Shown here: positions 17,209-27,850 of the stretch, piece after piece
Position numbering within the stretch: the stretch's first letter is position 1
How the letters are laid out: each line of letters begins with the position of its first letter
NCBI RefSeq assembly: GCF_000696385.1
Contig: NZ_JJMN01000045.1
Coordinates: forward strand, 62,001 to 126,000
Direction of reading: 5' to 3'
Length of the DNA: 64,000 nucleotides
From: Vibrio metoecus
Lineage (GTDB): Bacteria; Pseudomonadota; Gammaproteobacteria; Enterobacterales; Vibrionaceae
Translations under genes and position numbers: made by a program
The notes under the pieces: model-generated
What the model saw: only the letters and a program-made list of their open reading frames with translations
Databases searched by the model: none
Told to the model about the DNA's origin: nothing

Positions 17209-18432
17209 ATGACTCAGATTCAAACTCAGGATGCTGCCCAATCAGAGGCGGTGTTCTTCCCGATGATCAATCCAATTCAAAACTACGCATGGGGCAGTAA
17301 AACGGCTTTGCATCAGCTATTTGCAATCGAAAACTCAAATCAGGAGCCGCAAGCCGAACTTTGGATGGGTGCACACCCTAACGGCTGTTCATACCTAGTT
17401 ATCAACGGTCAAAACGTTAAGCTTTCTGCCTTTATCGCGCAAAATCCAAGCCTAATGTTGGGTGAACATACTGCACGACAGTTCGGTGAGCTTCCTTATC
17501 TGTTTAAAATTTTAGCTGCAGAAAATGCACTCTCCATTCAGGTCCATCCGAACAAACAGCAAGCGGAACGAGGCTTTGCCCGAGAGGAACAATTAGGCAT
17601 TGCGCTCACAGCGGCTCATCGAAATTACAAAGACCCGAATCACAAACCCGAGTTGGTTTATGCCCTCACCGAATACCAAGCCATGAATGGCTTTCGTACC
17701 AATCAGGAAATCCTTAGCTACTTTATTGAATTAGCGATAGATGAGCTGCAACCTCTGGTAAAGGCATTCCAAGCAAACCCGACAGCGCAAGGCCTGAGCC
17801 ACTTTTTCTCGGGGCTCCTGTCATTAAAGGGAGAAGCCAAAAACCGAGCACTTGAAACATTCATGATCCAAGCAAAAACAGAATAGATCTGCCTCTTTTC
17901 CAAACTGATCGTCGAATTAGAAAAGCAGTATCCCAACGATATCGGTTTGTTCGCCCCTCTGATGCTCAATGTAATTACCTTACAGCCGGGCGAAGCCATG
18001 TTTTTAGATGCAGAAACGCCGCACGCGTATTTGCACGGAACGGGCCTTGAGATTATGGCCAACTCAGACAATGTGTTGCGCGCCGGCCTGACCCCCAAAT
18101 ACATGGATATTGAAGAGTTGGTGGCGTGTACTCAGTTCAAACATAAGCCCTTTGAGCAATTACGCCTTCAGCCCGAGATGATTGAGGGAAGTGAACAATA
18201 TCCAATCCCAGTTGCCGATTTTAAATTTGCCATCATCCCGCCAGCGGTTCAGCAAGCAATATGCGTTCGGAGTGCGGAAATTGTGCTGCCTCTCGATTCT
18301 TCGATGATGTTGCAACATGCAAATGGCGAGCAATGCCTTGTAGCAAAAGGACAGTCCGTCTTTATCCCTGCTTATGCAGAGCAGTACACTATTACGTGTG
18401 ATGGCCGAGTGGCAAGAGCGTTTAGCGCCTAG
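17209..18432 (+). CDS. manA: Mannose-6-phosphate isomerase, class I, with in-frame TAG
   Basis: Zinc enzyme interconverting mannose-6-P and fructose-6-P. N-terminal INPIQNYAWGSKTALHQLF, zinc ligands in SIQVHPNKQQAERGF and NHKPELVYAL, then DAETPHAYLHGTGLEIMANS and LRAGLTPKYMD. In the same frame a TAG (17884-17886) separates the N-terminal 225 residues from the catalytic C-terminal half. Either CAG became TAG (KTEQICLFSKL), or three stray bases create it: deleting TA and one C gives KTEDLLFSKL. If the stop is real, the product lacks the last zinc His and catalytic Arg. The ATG at 17209 is preferred to the in-frame GTG at 17200. Lies 50-60 bases after the EIIABC gene, same operon. Confidence 0.9.
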
Positions 18433-18444
18433 TGTTAACGAATA

Positions 18445-18504
18445 GGCCAATTTCGTGCATTCCCAAGATCTGACTGCTTGATTTTTGGGGAACTGAAATT
18501 GGCC
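18445..18504. terminator. Hairpin between convergent manA and alaE genes
   Basis: Inverted repeat GGCCAATTTC / GAAATTGGCC (18445-18454 and 18495-18504) with an inner TTCCCAA / TTGGGGAA pairing. It lies 13 bases after manA and 45 bases from the alaE stop. There is no long T-run, so it may be a transcription barrier rather than a classic terminator. Confidence 0.45.
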
Positions 18505-18548
18505 GAATTAACCAGTAGATCAACCTACGGAGCGAGTATTTAACCCCA

Positions 18549-19003
18549 CTAACCTTCAGAGATGGTATACCCAGGAACTTTAAACCAGCGACGGCACATA
18601 TCGAGAAAATAACCGTACAGCACGCCCATACCACAAGACACTAATGCGTTAGTCGCTACCGCTGTGACAATTTGATCGGTCGAGGCGCCTACAGTAAATA
18701 GAATTGCCGCATAAACTGGGGATTGAAAGAGAACGTAAGCGACAAGGTCGGAAAGGGTTTTTTCATCCAACCCGTTGGGGAAATTTTGCGCCCTTGGCGC
18801 AGGATATAATCTCTAAACACACCATACGGCCAAGCAATCGCGATATTAACGGGAATAGAAAGGGTTCGAGACGCTAATGATTGCTGAAACGTCATCCCAG
18901 ACACAAAAATTTCAATAATCATGCCTGTTACAAAACAAAATATAACCATCGCAAAAGTATCTGCCGCTGCATGACGAATACAGAATGGACCACGTGCTTT
19001 CAT
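18549..19003 (-). CDS. alaE: AlaE-type L-alanine exporter, frameshifted
   Basis: Small inner-membrane exporter of the AlaE (YgaW) family: [71 protein letters not shown] and [17 protein letters not shown] all align to the E. coli protein, with four membrane segments. As written two frames overlap near 18755-18765. The A6 run in TGGATGAAAAAACCC appears one base short ([10 protein letters not shown] expected), giving about 151 residues. AlaE keeps intracellular alanine below toxic levels. Single-gene unit. Confidence 0.85.
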
Positions 19004-19305
19004 TTACATCCCCTATAAAATATATCACTACAATTTCACAACCATAGCCAGACATGGAACTGCCATTAATCCTATATGGCAGTTTATGGTGCTATTAAAT
19101 CATATAAATTTTAGTTTTAGGCTTTGTTTTTGAACGCGACAGGTAAATAAACAACCAGAAAATGAAACCAAAGTAGCATCTATAGCTAGTTTTTGGCTTT
19201 TTGAAATAACACATCGGTTAGTGGGTTTAATTTTGGTAATTTAATTACATGTGACAACGCGATGTTATCGCCCAACCACACTGGGTGAATAGAAATAGGA
19301 TGGGG
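19004..19305. other. Noncoding gap upstream of alaE
   Basis: About 300 bp with no credible reading frame, strongly AT-rich. It must contain the alaE promoter (minus strand) and the 3' region of the histidine kinase gene. No clear terminator, repeat or operator was found. Confidence 0.5.
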
Positions 19306-21518
19306 TTAATCGGAAACTGCCGATAAACATTCGGGATGGTATTGATAGAGGCGCTCATAATGCTGTTCAAGCGTGAAATCCAACTCATGCTCTGCAATCG
19401 GTTTAGCAATGATGTCATCAGCACCGGCTGCGATCATGCGATCTCTCGTCTCTTTGAACACATCAGCGGTACAACCAAAAAGTAGGATATTGGACTGTAG
19501 CGAAGACAATTGGCGGATTTCTCGTGTAGCTTGAATCCCATCTTTTAACGGCATGTGGTTATCCATTAAAACCAAATCGAATTGACCTTGTTGCAAGGCC
19601 ACAATAGCCTGTTCGCCATCCGTTACACTTTGGCATTCAAAGCCTTTATTGCGCATGAAAGCCTCTAGAATCATGATGTTGGTGCGGTTATCTTCCACGA
19701 TCAACACACGTAACCCTGGATATGTTTTGGCTTTCGTTGGTTTAAATTCTTCTTTGATAGGCTCTGTGATGGAGAGCTTCACTTTCACTTCAAAACAGGT
19801 GCCGCGCCCCACTTCACTGTGCACGACAACGCTACCATTCATCAATTCAGCAATCTGCTTAACAATCGCTAGCCCTAAACCCGTTCCACCAAAACGGCGG
19901 GTCGTATGAGACTCTGCTTGTTCAAAGGGTTGAAAAATACGCCCCAATGCCTCTTGGGCAATCCCGATCCCACTGTCTTGAACTTTAATGGTGAGGTAGT
20001 TTCCATCATGGGTTTTCTCTTCCATCAAACCCACTGAAACAAAGCCTTTTTCAGTGAACTTTACGGCATTGCTCAGTAAGTTAAAGACGATTTGTCGTAA
20101 ACGAGCTTTATCTCCGTAATACCAACGCGTATCACTGATCTCCGAGTGGAGCTGAAATTTGAGTCCCTTTTCATAACAGAGGCTGGAATAAATACTTTTG
20201 ATACTGCCAATAATAGAGCGCAATGGGAACGGGCTATAATCTAGCTCAAACTTGCCTTGCTCGATTTTTGAATAGTCCAGAATTTCATTAAGAAGCGACA
20301 TCATGTGTTCACCTGACTCATAAAGGCTGGTTAGATGTTGCCGCTGTTTTTGTGGTGAGTTTCATCTTTGAGTAATATCTAGCGCGGTGCCCGAGAACCC
20401 CATTCATCGGTGTACGAATTTCATGCGAAAGCGTTGCTAAAAAAGCACTTTTGGCTTTAGTTGACGCTTGAGCTTTGACTTTCTCAGCTTCTAAGTAAAT
20501 GGTTTTCTGGTTAAAAGTATCAATGAGATGGCGAATTTCATCTTGGTATTGGTAGCGAATATCAATGATTTCGCCTTCTCCCGATTCACTGACTTTCTTG
20601 GCAATCATCACGATCGGGCGGATCCAATAATGGTTGATCAAGAAATACCCTACCATTACGCACAGTAGTAGGATCGGCATCAATCTTTTTTCTATATCGA
20701 TGATTAAATTGAAAATGATTTCATCAACATGTTGAGTGGCATTGACCACTTCAATCTGCCAGTTAAACTCACCAAAGTTGTGATAACTCACTAACGCATG
20801 TTCATAAGTTCGAAAATTATGAGAAACAATATCAACCCCGAAGGCATCTTTAAGATTGACGCCCAAATTGTATTGCTCTGCCGTTGCAGCAACAAATTTA
20901 ATCAAGCCATCCAGTGATAAATCCACTGTTGCGACACCTGCAAATACGCCATTTCGATAATATGGGGTGGAGACGGTAATCATCTCTACTCGCGTGTAGG
21001 CATCAACATACACAGGGGACCAAAAATAAAGCCCTTCAGCCTCATGTTCTGCTGCGAGGTACCAACTCTCTTTGTCATACCCCCCCGCTTGAGGATTGTT
21101 CCATGAGATCAATTGATCGATGTGACCATCCACCGCTTTGTTAGAAAAACAAGCTGTCATACCGTAATGCTTCATCGGTAGACAAACTGGGATCCGGCCA
21201 CAAACCACCACTGATAATGACCCCGCCAACCACGGAGAACAACGAGCGTAACATGCGTTCCTGCTCTTGCTTATCCGTTGCGCTTTTTCCAATGCTGGTG
21301 ACACTTTGTAGTACACCGATTGAGTTATTCAGCGGCTCACGCACTTGAGTCGCGAGCAACTCCGCTCTCAGGGCAAGATTATTCTTCAACTCCTTACGAA
21401 ATGGGACTTCAAGTCCCCAATAGCTTAGCGTTCCTACAATCGCGAGGAAGAAAGCCAGATAAATGGTGAGCGCTAGAATACTTTTCTTTTTAAGCGAGGA
21501 GCGAATAGCCATAACCAA
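19306..21518 (-). CDS. Hybrid sensor histidine kinase with Cache-like sensor, frameshifted
   Basis: About 736 residues when repaired. N-terminal membrane anchor ([18 protein letters not shown]), large periplasmic dCache-like domain with [20 protein letters not shown], second membrane segment near [18 protein letters not shown]-like linker, HisKA box [13 protein letters not shown], HATPase motifs ([26 protein letters not shown]) and a C-terminal receiver with phospho-acceptor Asp in LVLMDNHMP. Breaks: an extra T in the T5 run near 21146, and at least two extra bases plus one A-run error around 20350-20400 that scramble the segment after the H-box. The Cache fold suggests a small-molecule ligand such as an amino acid or organic acid, but the signal and partner regulator are unknown. 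Confidence 0.87.
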
Positions 21519-21721
21519 CTGAATTACTTTTTGTTTACAAAATTATAGCGAAATAATTCCTGCCAGTTCGGTTTTCTGCGGTATTTTCCATCGACTTGCG
21601 CACTATGTAACACTCTCGCGGATCAAATTGTGACTTTATCCTTCACTGAGCCAACAAGCGGGTGCTCTCACCATGCTTTCAAGATAGAATCCTCACACTG
21701 ATTTTTTAACCCATTGAACTC

Positions 21722-22294
21722 ATGCAGACCTTACAAGAAATTCTTCAACAGCCCGAATTAGAAGATAAATTGCTCAACCATGCAAAAACGGTTGGTTTTG
21801 TCACCTCAATGGCTTGTTGTCCAAACGTATTACCTCCAGAAGAGTGGTTACCCTTCTTATGGGGAGGCGAAGAAACAGCACCGTTTACGGATGCAAGACA
21901 GCTTGAGCATTACTTTCAAGAGATCATTAATCTTTGGAATGAAACCCGTCCCCAGTTGTTGGAAAGTCAATGGCAGTGGCCTGCTGGCTACATACTGGAT
22001 GATGAAGAGATCGTCAATCAAGAGGTTCGTGATTTCTGTGAAGGTATGCTGCAAGGCTGGCAGCTAGCCCGCGACGATTGGGAAGTTCTGATGCCAGAAC
22101 AGAGCTCTGACAATACTTTGTTAGGTGGTGTACTGCTTTCATTAAGCATGCTCTATGATCCGGAAACTTCCATCGTCACACTTTATGAGCAAGGCTTTAC
22201 AGGATTAGAACAATTCGCCGAGATTTACCACGCGATTCCAGTCATGTTATGTGGCATCACACAACGTGGCGTCAATTTAGCAGAAGCCCAATAA
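21722..22294 (+). CDS. UPF0149 / YecA-family protein
   Basis: 190 residues, acidic and all-alpha: MQTLQEILQQPELEDKLLNH, then VTSMACCPNVLPPEEWLPFL, WGGE and FCEGMLQGWQL. These conserved blocks define the YgfB/YecA UPF0149 family; there is no C-terminal SEC-C zinc motif here. E. coli YgfB-like proteins have been linked to regulation, but no biochemical role can be deduced. Monocistronic, convergent with nadA through a shared terminator. Confidence 0.85.
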   Translation: MQTLQEILQQPELEDKLLNHAKTVGFVTSMACCPNVLPPEEWLPFLWGGEETAPFTDARQLEHYFQEIINLWNETRPQLLESQWQWPAGYILDDEEIVNQEVRDFCEGMLQGWQLARDDWEVLMPEQSSDNTLLGGVLLSLSMLYDPETSIVTLYEQGFTGLEQFAEIYHAIPVMLCGITQRGVNLAEAQ

Positions 22295-22322
22295 GCTTAA
22301 ATCTTCAGATTCATGCCATAAG

Positions 22323-22355
22323 AAAATGCCCATCTAACGTGATGGGCATTTTGCT
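22323..22355. terminator. Bidirectional terminator, UPF0149 gene / nadA
   Basis: Perfect 12-bp stem AAAATGCCCATC / GATGGGCATTTT (22323-22334 and 22341-22352) with loop TAACGT; A/T flanks serve both strands. Confidence 0.9.
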
Positions 22356-22365
22356 CCAAAGTAAC

Positions 22366-23429
22366 TTACGCGTTACCTTTCACTTTCAAATTAAGCTGTT
22401 CTGCAAAATCCAACATGCGATTCAATGGGATCAAAGACTTAATTCTTAAAGCCTCATCAACAAAAATCTCATGTTCTTTTCCTCCCTCACGCAGCGCTTG
22501 CGCAATCGCTTGCAAGCCATTCATCGCCATCCAAGGACAGTGAGCACAGCTACGACAAGTTGCCCCAGCTCCTGCTGTTGGAGCTTCAATCAGTTCTTTT
22601 TCCGGAACCATTTGCTGCATTTTAAAGAAGATGCCTTTATCCGTGGCCACAATCATCTTCTGTTGGGGCAATGTTTTTGCGGCTTTAATCAATTGGCTTG
22701 TAGAACCGACCGCATCCGCCAGCTCAACCACACTCGATGGTGACTCAGGGTGTACTAGAATGGCAGCATCGGGGTGGAGTGCTTTCATTTTGCGCAATGC
22801 ATCAGCAGAAAACTCATCGTGAACCACACATTCGCCTTGCCAAAGCAACATTTCAGCGCCCGTTTTCTTCTCAATGTAAGAACCGAGGTGACGGTCTGGC
22901 CCCCAAATAATCGGCTTTCCTTCCGCATCAAGATGTTCAACTATTTCTAGTGCAATGCTAGAGGTCACCACCCAGTCAGCGCGTGCCTTAACAGCAGCAG
23001 AAGTATTGGCATACACCACGACCGTGTGATCAGGATGCGCATCACAAAATTCCGTGAACTTATCGGCAGGACAACCTAAATCCAATGAACATTCTGCTTC
23101 AAGCGTCGGCATCAAAATGCTATTTTTCTGGAGTCAGGTATTTTCGCCGACTCCCCCATAAAACGGACACCCGCAATAATAAGAGTCGTTGCCGGATGAC
23201 GGTTACCAAATTTGGCCATTTCCAATGAATCACCCACAAATCCACCTGTCGCTTCGGCCAGCGCCTGAATTTCAGGGTCGGTATAGTAATGGGCAATCAA
23301 TACTGCATTTTTTGCAACCAGAAGCTGCTTGATCTCCGCAATATAGCTTTGCTTTTCCTCCGACGTAAGAGGCGTTGGTTTAGGGGGAAATGGATAAACT
23401 GTATTAATAGTATCGAGTATATGGCTCAT
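22366..23429 (-). CDS. nadA: Quinolinate synthase NadA, frameshifted
   Basis: 4Fe-4S enzyme condensing iminoaspartate with dihydroxyacetone phosphate in NAD synthesis. Start [16 protein letters not shown] at 23429. [62 protein letters not shown] and the Cys-rich [13 protein letters not shown] are all present. The frame breaks at 23112-23145. Deleting one C (ATACCTG) and one T (AAATAGC) gives [20 protein letters not shown] and exactly 353 codons. NAD synthesis needs this gene, so the break is almost certainly artefactual. Downstream neighbour of the tol-pal operon. Confidence 0.95.
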
Positions 23430-23572
23430 TGCTTTTGCTCTACACAACTTCCTTAGACGGCGCATTGTACACCCTAAATAAAGTTTCAAGCAAAATCGAA
23501 TGGCATCAATGGTTGAGAGAGTAATAGCGATTAAAAGGACGGGTGACTGAACATAATATCAGTGTAAAACGA

Positions 23573-23598
23573 ACAAGAGCTGCTAATGCAGCTCTTGT
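23573..23598 (-). terminator. Terminator of the tol-pal-cpoB operon
   Basis: Perfect 11-bp stem ACAAGAGCTGC / GCAGCTCTTGT (23573-23583 and 23588-23598) with a four-base loop, ten bases past the cpoB stop. Only TCGTTTTAC follows on the minus strand, so termination may be partial, with read-through to nadA. Confidence 0.75.
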
Positions 23599-23607
23599 AT
23601 TGAAGTA

Positions 23608-24381
23608 CTATTTAAGACTTTCTTTGGCAATTTTAGCAGAAGCGCTATCCGGATATTCGTCGATGGCTTGTTGATAAAATTTCCGCGCCTGTTCGGCATT
23701 GTTATTACGTTTCGCAATATCGCCCAACTTAACCAATGCGTCAGCCCGCTTATTTGAATCTTTCTGAGAAACAACGGCAATAAAGCTTTTCGCCGCTTCT
23801 TTGTCATCTTTCTTAGCAAAATAGAGCTGACCTAACCAGTAACTTGCATTAGCGGAAAAGGTTGAATTGGGATAGTCAGCCTGAAACTTCTGGAATGCAG
23901 CAATTGCACCTGCGTAATCACGCTTTTTAAGGATCAGATCAACGGCATTCTGATAAGCAGCTTGCTCATTCGCATCGCTACTAAAAGTACCTTGTGCAGC
24001 ATCATCACTACCACTCACCGGAAGTTGGCTTGCAGCAGAAGGCGTTTTGAGTTCACCACGTAGGCGATCAAGTTCTACAAACAACTCGCGTTGACGTTGC
24101 AACATCTGTTGCATATCGTAGTTGTTTTTTTCAATTTGGCCCCGTAACTCATTGACTTCAAGTGCCATATCATCGAGTTGCTTTTGCATTTGCAACTGCA
24201 TGAGATTACGGCTTTCGAGTAAACGTTCTAGCCGTTCAATTTCAGAATTCCGCGAACCACTCGCAGAACCACTGGATCCGTTGCTACCTAAATCAGATAC
24301 TGGAGCGGGTGCAGCGAGCGCATAGCTCGCTGCACTTGCCAGTAACATCAGCATGACAAGGTGCTTTAAGTTACTGAACAT
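23608..24381 (-). CDS. cpoB: Cell division coordinator CpoB (YbgF), TolA-binding TPR protein
   Basis: Periplasmic protein coordinating peptidoglycan synthesis with outer-membrane constriction through TolA. 257 residues: signal peptide (MFSNLKHLVMLMLLASAASYALA), N-terminal coiled coil for trimerisation (EIERLERLLESRNLMQLQMQ to about residue 105), then three TPR-like repeats (AYQNAVDLILKKRDYAGAIA, SYWLGQLYFAKKDDKEAAKS, ADALVKLGDIAKRNNNAEQA). Starts 16 bases after pal; last gene of the tol-pal operon. Confidence 0.94.
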   Translation of the reverse strand: MFSNLKHLVMLMLLASAASYALAAPAPVSDLGSNGSSGSASGSRNSEIERLERLLESRNLMQLQMQKQLDDMALEVNELRGQIEKNNYDMQQMLQRQRELFVELDRLRGELKTPSAASQLPVSGSDDAAQGTFSSDANEQAAYQNAVDLILKKRDYAGAIAAFQKFQADYPNSTFSANASYWLGQLYFAKKDDKEAAKSFIAVVSQKDSNKRADALVKLGDIAKRNNNAEQARKFYQQAIDEYPDSASAKIAKESLK

Positions 24382-24396
24382 GAGGCATCACCTCAA

Positions 24397-24916
24397 TTAG
24401 TAAACCAGAACTGCACGACGGTTTTTCGCGTACGCTTCTTCTGATTGACCTAGTACTAGAGGCTTCTCTTCACCGTAGCTAACGATAGAGATTTGGCCAG
24501 CTTGAACACCTAGAGCTTCTAGGTACTTAGATACTGCTTGAGCACGACGCTCGCCCAGTGCGATGTTGTACTCTGGAGTACCACGCTCATCAGCATGACC
24601 TTCAACAGTCACTTTCAGGCTTGGGTTTTTCACTAGGTAAGCAGCGTGTGCAGCCAGCATTGCTTCGTAATCGCTCGCGATAGTTGCGTTGTCGAATGCG
24701 AAGTAAATAGTTTGGTTTTCTACGCAGAGCTTGTTCTTTCAGTTCTTGCTCAGTCAGTTGACCTTGTGCATTCAGACCATTTGAGTCAACAGTAGAAACT
24801 GCTGCTTGGTTAGTTTGAGAACCTGAGTTCGCTGCGTCATCGCTTGAACTACAAGCGGTAACGGCTAAAACTGGTAGCGCAATCAATAGCCCTTTAAGAA
24901 CTTTGTTCAGTTGCAT
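24397..24916 (-). CDS. pal: Peptidoglycan-associated lipoprotein Pal, frameshifted
   Basis: Outer-membrane lipoprotein that binds peptidoglycan and TolB. Signal peptide with lipobox LAVTAC. The OmpA-like C-terminal domain has [20 protein letters not shown] and [14 protein letters not shown]. The frame breaks near 24725: CGTAGAAAACC with one A removed gives [20 protein letters not shown] and joins both halves into 172 residues, the normal Pal length. Without correction the protein would lose its peptidoglycan-binding domain. Confidence 0.95.
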
Positions 24917-24947
24917 TTTATATTCCTTTCTATTAAACAGTTACTTG

Positions 24948-26301
24948 TTATAAAAACGGTGACCAGGCTGGCGCACGAACACGTCCATTGGTTGCCGGTA
25001 ATCTTGCTTTAAAGCGCCCATCAATGGAAACCATCGATAAGACGTTGGCCTTATTGTAGATGGAGCTGTAAATCACCATACCACCATTCGGCGCAATACT
25101 TGGGGACTCATCTAACAAGGTTTTTGTTAGAATCTGCATTGCCCCTGTTTCTAAATCCTGCTTCGCGAGATTGAAGCCGGAATCACTACGATTCACCATC
25201 ACCAAGAATTTACCATCTGGTGTAATTTGCCCACCCAGATTTTGACTGCCTTGCCAAGTTATACGCTTGGTTGCGCCGTCGGATAAATTTACTTGATAAA
25301 TCTGTGGTTTACCACCCCGATCTGAGGTGAAAATTAATGATTTACCATCTGGGTGCCAGAATGGTTCGGTGTTATTGGCTCGGCCATCCGTTACTTCTTT
25401 TAAGCGACGTGTAGCTAAGTCCATCGTGTAGACCTGTAAATTACCAGTTTTTGATAAAACCAGCGCTAGTGTTTTACCATCTGGTGAGAATCTGGGTGCA
25501 CCATTATGACGTGGGAATGACGTCAGCTTGTCACGTTGCCCAGAATAGATGTTCATCATGTAAATTTCGGCTTGTCCGTTTTGGAAACTGACGTAGGCAA
25601 GCGTCTGACCATCAGGAGACCAAGCTGGTGACATAAGCGGCTGCTTTGAGCGCAAAACTAGACGTTCGTTATAACCGTCGTAGTCGGAGATTCTCAATTG
25701 ATAAGGATATGGATCTTTATCATTAACCACTACGTAAGCGATACGTGTCAGAAACGCGCCTCGTTCACCTGTGAGTTCTTCATAAACCAAATCTGCAATA
25801 CGATGAGCATATTCACGCATACGTGAAGCTGGCACTGTAGCAACTTTATTAAACAAGACGTGATCTTTGGAAAGTACCAGTTGACCATCTGAAGAGAGTG
25901 CTTTGCTCTGCCCTTGAGTAAGTTGACCACGTACAATATCTACCAACTGGTAGCTGATCACATAGCTGCCTTCGGCGTTTTGTGTAATGGTACCCGTCAA
26001 TAGCGAGTCAACACCCAATGACGTCCATTTACCAAAGTTCACTTGCTCTTCGCTATAGGGTGTCTGCGGCATTTTACTGGTTGGCACAGGGCTAAATTTA
26101 CCACTGCGCTGCAAGTCAGAGGCAATCACTCCAGAAATATCTTCTGGTAACTTAGTCCCACCTTCCCATTTAAAGGGGATAATCGCTATCGGACGTGCCG
26201 AATCAATACCGTCAGTGATCACTAGTTCCAATGCAGCATTAGCTACACTTGTCATGCTAGTGCCGATGAGCATCAAAAATAAAAACTAATCGCTTAAACA
26301 C
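24948..26301 (-). CDS. tolB: Tol-Pal system periplasmic protein TolB, N-terminal frameshift
   Basis: Periplasmic beta-propeller that cycles between Pal and the inner-membrane Tol complex. N-terminal domain [20 protein letters not shown], then propeller repeats [48 protein letters not shown] and [12 protein letters not shown]. The main frame opens inside the signal peptide ([13 protein letters not shown]). Removing one T of the T5 run near 26282 extends it to GTG 26301 as MFKRLVFILMLIG and yields 450 residues, the expected size. Between tolA and pal in the operon. Confidence 0.95.
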
Positions 26302-26315
26302 AAGCCTTCCCTTCC

Positions 26316-27386
26316 TTATTCAGGTGCTACGGTTAAATTAATATTTTTCAGTTTTTCTACTACGTCAGGCTGATCCTTAGGTAGCGGAAATGTTCCGACT
26401 TGTGCGATGGCTCTCTTAGCTGCCGCACATAAACGGCTATCACCATCCAGAATACTTAGACTGCCAAGTAAGGCGCCAGTTCCTGTTGGAATCAGCCGTA
26501 AGTTGACTCTGCATTGCTTTCCACGAAAGCTGTCTTCTACCAACAAATTTTGCTTAATCAATTGTGTATAAATTGCGCCATAACGGCCCACTTCAGAAGT
26601 CACAAACTGTTGTTTTGCAGCATTATTTTGTTGGTTTTCATCGCTCAAGCTACCAAAGATATCATTGAGCGCGGCCTCTTGGGCTTTGCGATCGGCTTCC
26701 GCTTTAGCGGCCTTCTCTTTTTCTTTCTTCGCTTTCTCGGCGGCGTCTTTCGCAGCCTTTTCTTTGGCTAAACGATCTTGCTCCGCTTTGGCAGCAATTT
26801 CTTTCTCACGCTTTGCCTTTTCTTCTGCCTGTTTAGCTTCTTTTTCACGTTCAATACGTTGTTGTTCAGCTTTCGCTGCAGCGGCTTCTTTCGCTACGCG
26901 TTCTTGCTCTGCTTTTTTGGCGGCTTCTTCTTTAACTTTGCGTTCAGCCTCGGCTTTTGCCGCACGATCTTTTTCTTCACGTGCTTTTTGTTCAGAGGCT
27001 AATCGCTCTTGCTCTTTCTGCTCTCGTAACTTTTCTGCCTCACGCGCAGCTTTGGCTTCTTTAGCTTGCTGCTCTTTCAATTGGCGAATGCGTTCCTCTT
27101 CGGCTTGTCGATTCTTCTCAAGCTGCTCGCTTTCACGGCGTAACTTATCCAATCGATCTTGCTCTTTCTTCGCCGCTTCTTCACGTTGGCTGCGGATCTG
27201 TTGAGCTTGTTGACGCACCAATTGAGGATCGATCACCACCGCTTCAATCATCTGTCCGGTCGGTTCTGGATCAGACATGGTGAAATCGGCGCCCCAAAGC
27301 AAAATCACCACCAAAGCTCCATGCATAGCCAGCGAAATAGTTATCGATTTAGCATCATTACTTTTTCTGGACTTATTCTCTTTCAT
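26316..27386 (-). CDS. tolA: Tol-Pal inner-membrane protein TolA
   Basis: Energised by TolQR, TolA spans the periplasm to reach Pal/TolB. 356 residues: one N-terminal membrane helix (ITISLAMHGALVVILLWGAD), a very long Lys/Glu/Ala helix (about residues 50-240, rich in KEKAAK- and RKAQEEA-type repeats) and a C-terminal globular domain (FVTSEVGRYGAIYTQLIKQN, GKQCRVNLRLIPTGTGALLG). The repetitive middle is also the likely cause of long opposite-strand frames here. This domain is the receptor of filamentous phage CTXphi and of colicins in relatives. Confidence 0.95.
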   Translation of the reverse strand: MKENKSRKSNDAKSITISLAMHGALVVILLWGADFTMSDPEPTGQMIEAVVIDPQLVRQQAQQIRSQREEAAKKEQDRLDKLRRESEQLEKNRQAEEERIRQLKEQQAKEAKAAREAEKLREQKEQERLASEQKAREEKDRAAKAEAERKVKEEAAKKAEQERVAKEAAAAKAEQQRIEREKEAKQAEEKAKREKEIAAKAEQDRLAKEKAAKDAAEKAKKEKEKAAKAEADRKAQEAALNDIFGSLSDENQQNNAAKQQFVTSEVGRYGAIYTQLIKQNLLVEDSFRGKQCRVNLRLIPTGTGALLGSLSILDGDSRLCAAAKRAIAQVGTFPLPKDQPDVVEKLKNINLTVAPE

Positions 27387-27403
27387 GCTCAGTGTTAAAC
27401 CTG

Positions 27404-27847
27404 TTACTTAAGGTCCGTGAGTAGCCCTACTTTGGGAATGCCAGCTTGACTCAACTCGTCCAATACCAAAACGATTTCTGCATACGGTGTGGCAGCATCA
27501 CCCCCCACTGCAACAGGTGAATTAGGTTTAAGCGATAATTCAGCTTTCACTCGGACTATCACATCTTGAAGCGATAGACCTCGTTGAACTTCTTCATCAT
27601 TGACGCTCAAACCAACATTACCCTCTTTATCAACCTCGACAATGATAAAGCTGGAATCACTGTTATCACCCGCCATTTCTTGTGCCGATTTTGCGGAGTG
27701 TGTTTTTGGTAACTCTACATCAACCCCTTGTGTAACAAAGGGAGACGTAACCATGAAGATAATTAGCAGAACGAGCATAACGTCGATATAGGGAACTACG
27801 TTAATTTCTGCTTTCATCTCCCGCTTTTTAGGTTGATAGCCAGCCAT
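27404..27847 (-). CDS. tolR: Tol-Pal proton-channel subunit TolR
   Basis: ExbD/TolR family, 147 residues. The single membrane helix carries the proton-path Asp in INVVPYIDVMLVLLIIFMVT. Periplasmic part includes VELPKTHSAKSAQ and GGDAATPYAEIVLVLDEL. Works with TolQ to convert proton flow into TolA motion. Four-base spacing from tolQ and 17 from tolA. Confidence 0.96.
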   Translation of the reverse strand: MAGYQPKKREMKAEINVVPYIDVMLVLLIIFMVTSPFVTQGVDVELPKTHSAKSAQEMAGDNSDSSFIIVEVDKEGNVGLSVNDEEVQRGLSLQDVIVRVKAELSLKPNSPVAVGGDAATPYAEIVLVLDELSQAGIPKVGLLTDLK

Positions 27848-27850
27848 ATG

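Noticed and set aside
3775..17886. An amber-suppressing genetic background, suggested by in-frame TAG in both the NYN and manA genes
   Set aside because: The NYN TAG disappears when three stray bases are removed and the consensus returns; manA allows the same repair. Many normal genes would also need to read through TAG.
26665..27204. Long plus-strand frame opposite tolA rich in Ser, Ala, Phe and Cys
   Set aside because: It is the mirror of the Lys/Glu/Ala-repeat helix of TolA; composition follows from the opposite strand.
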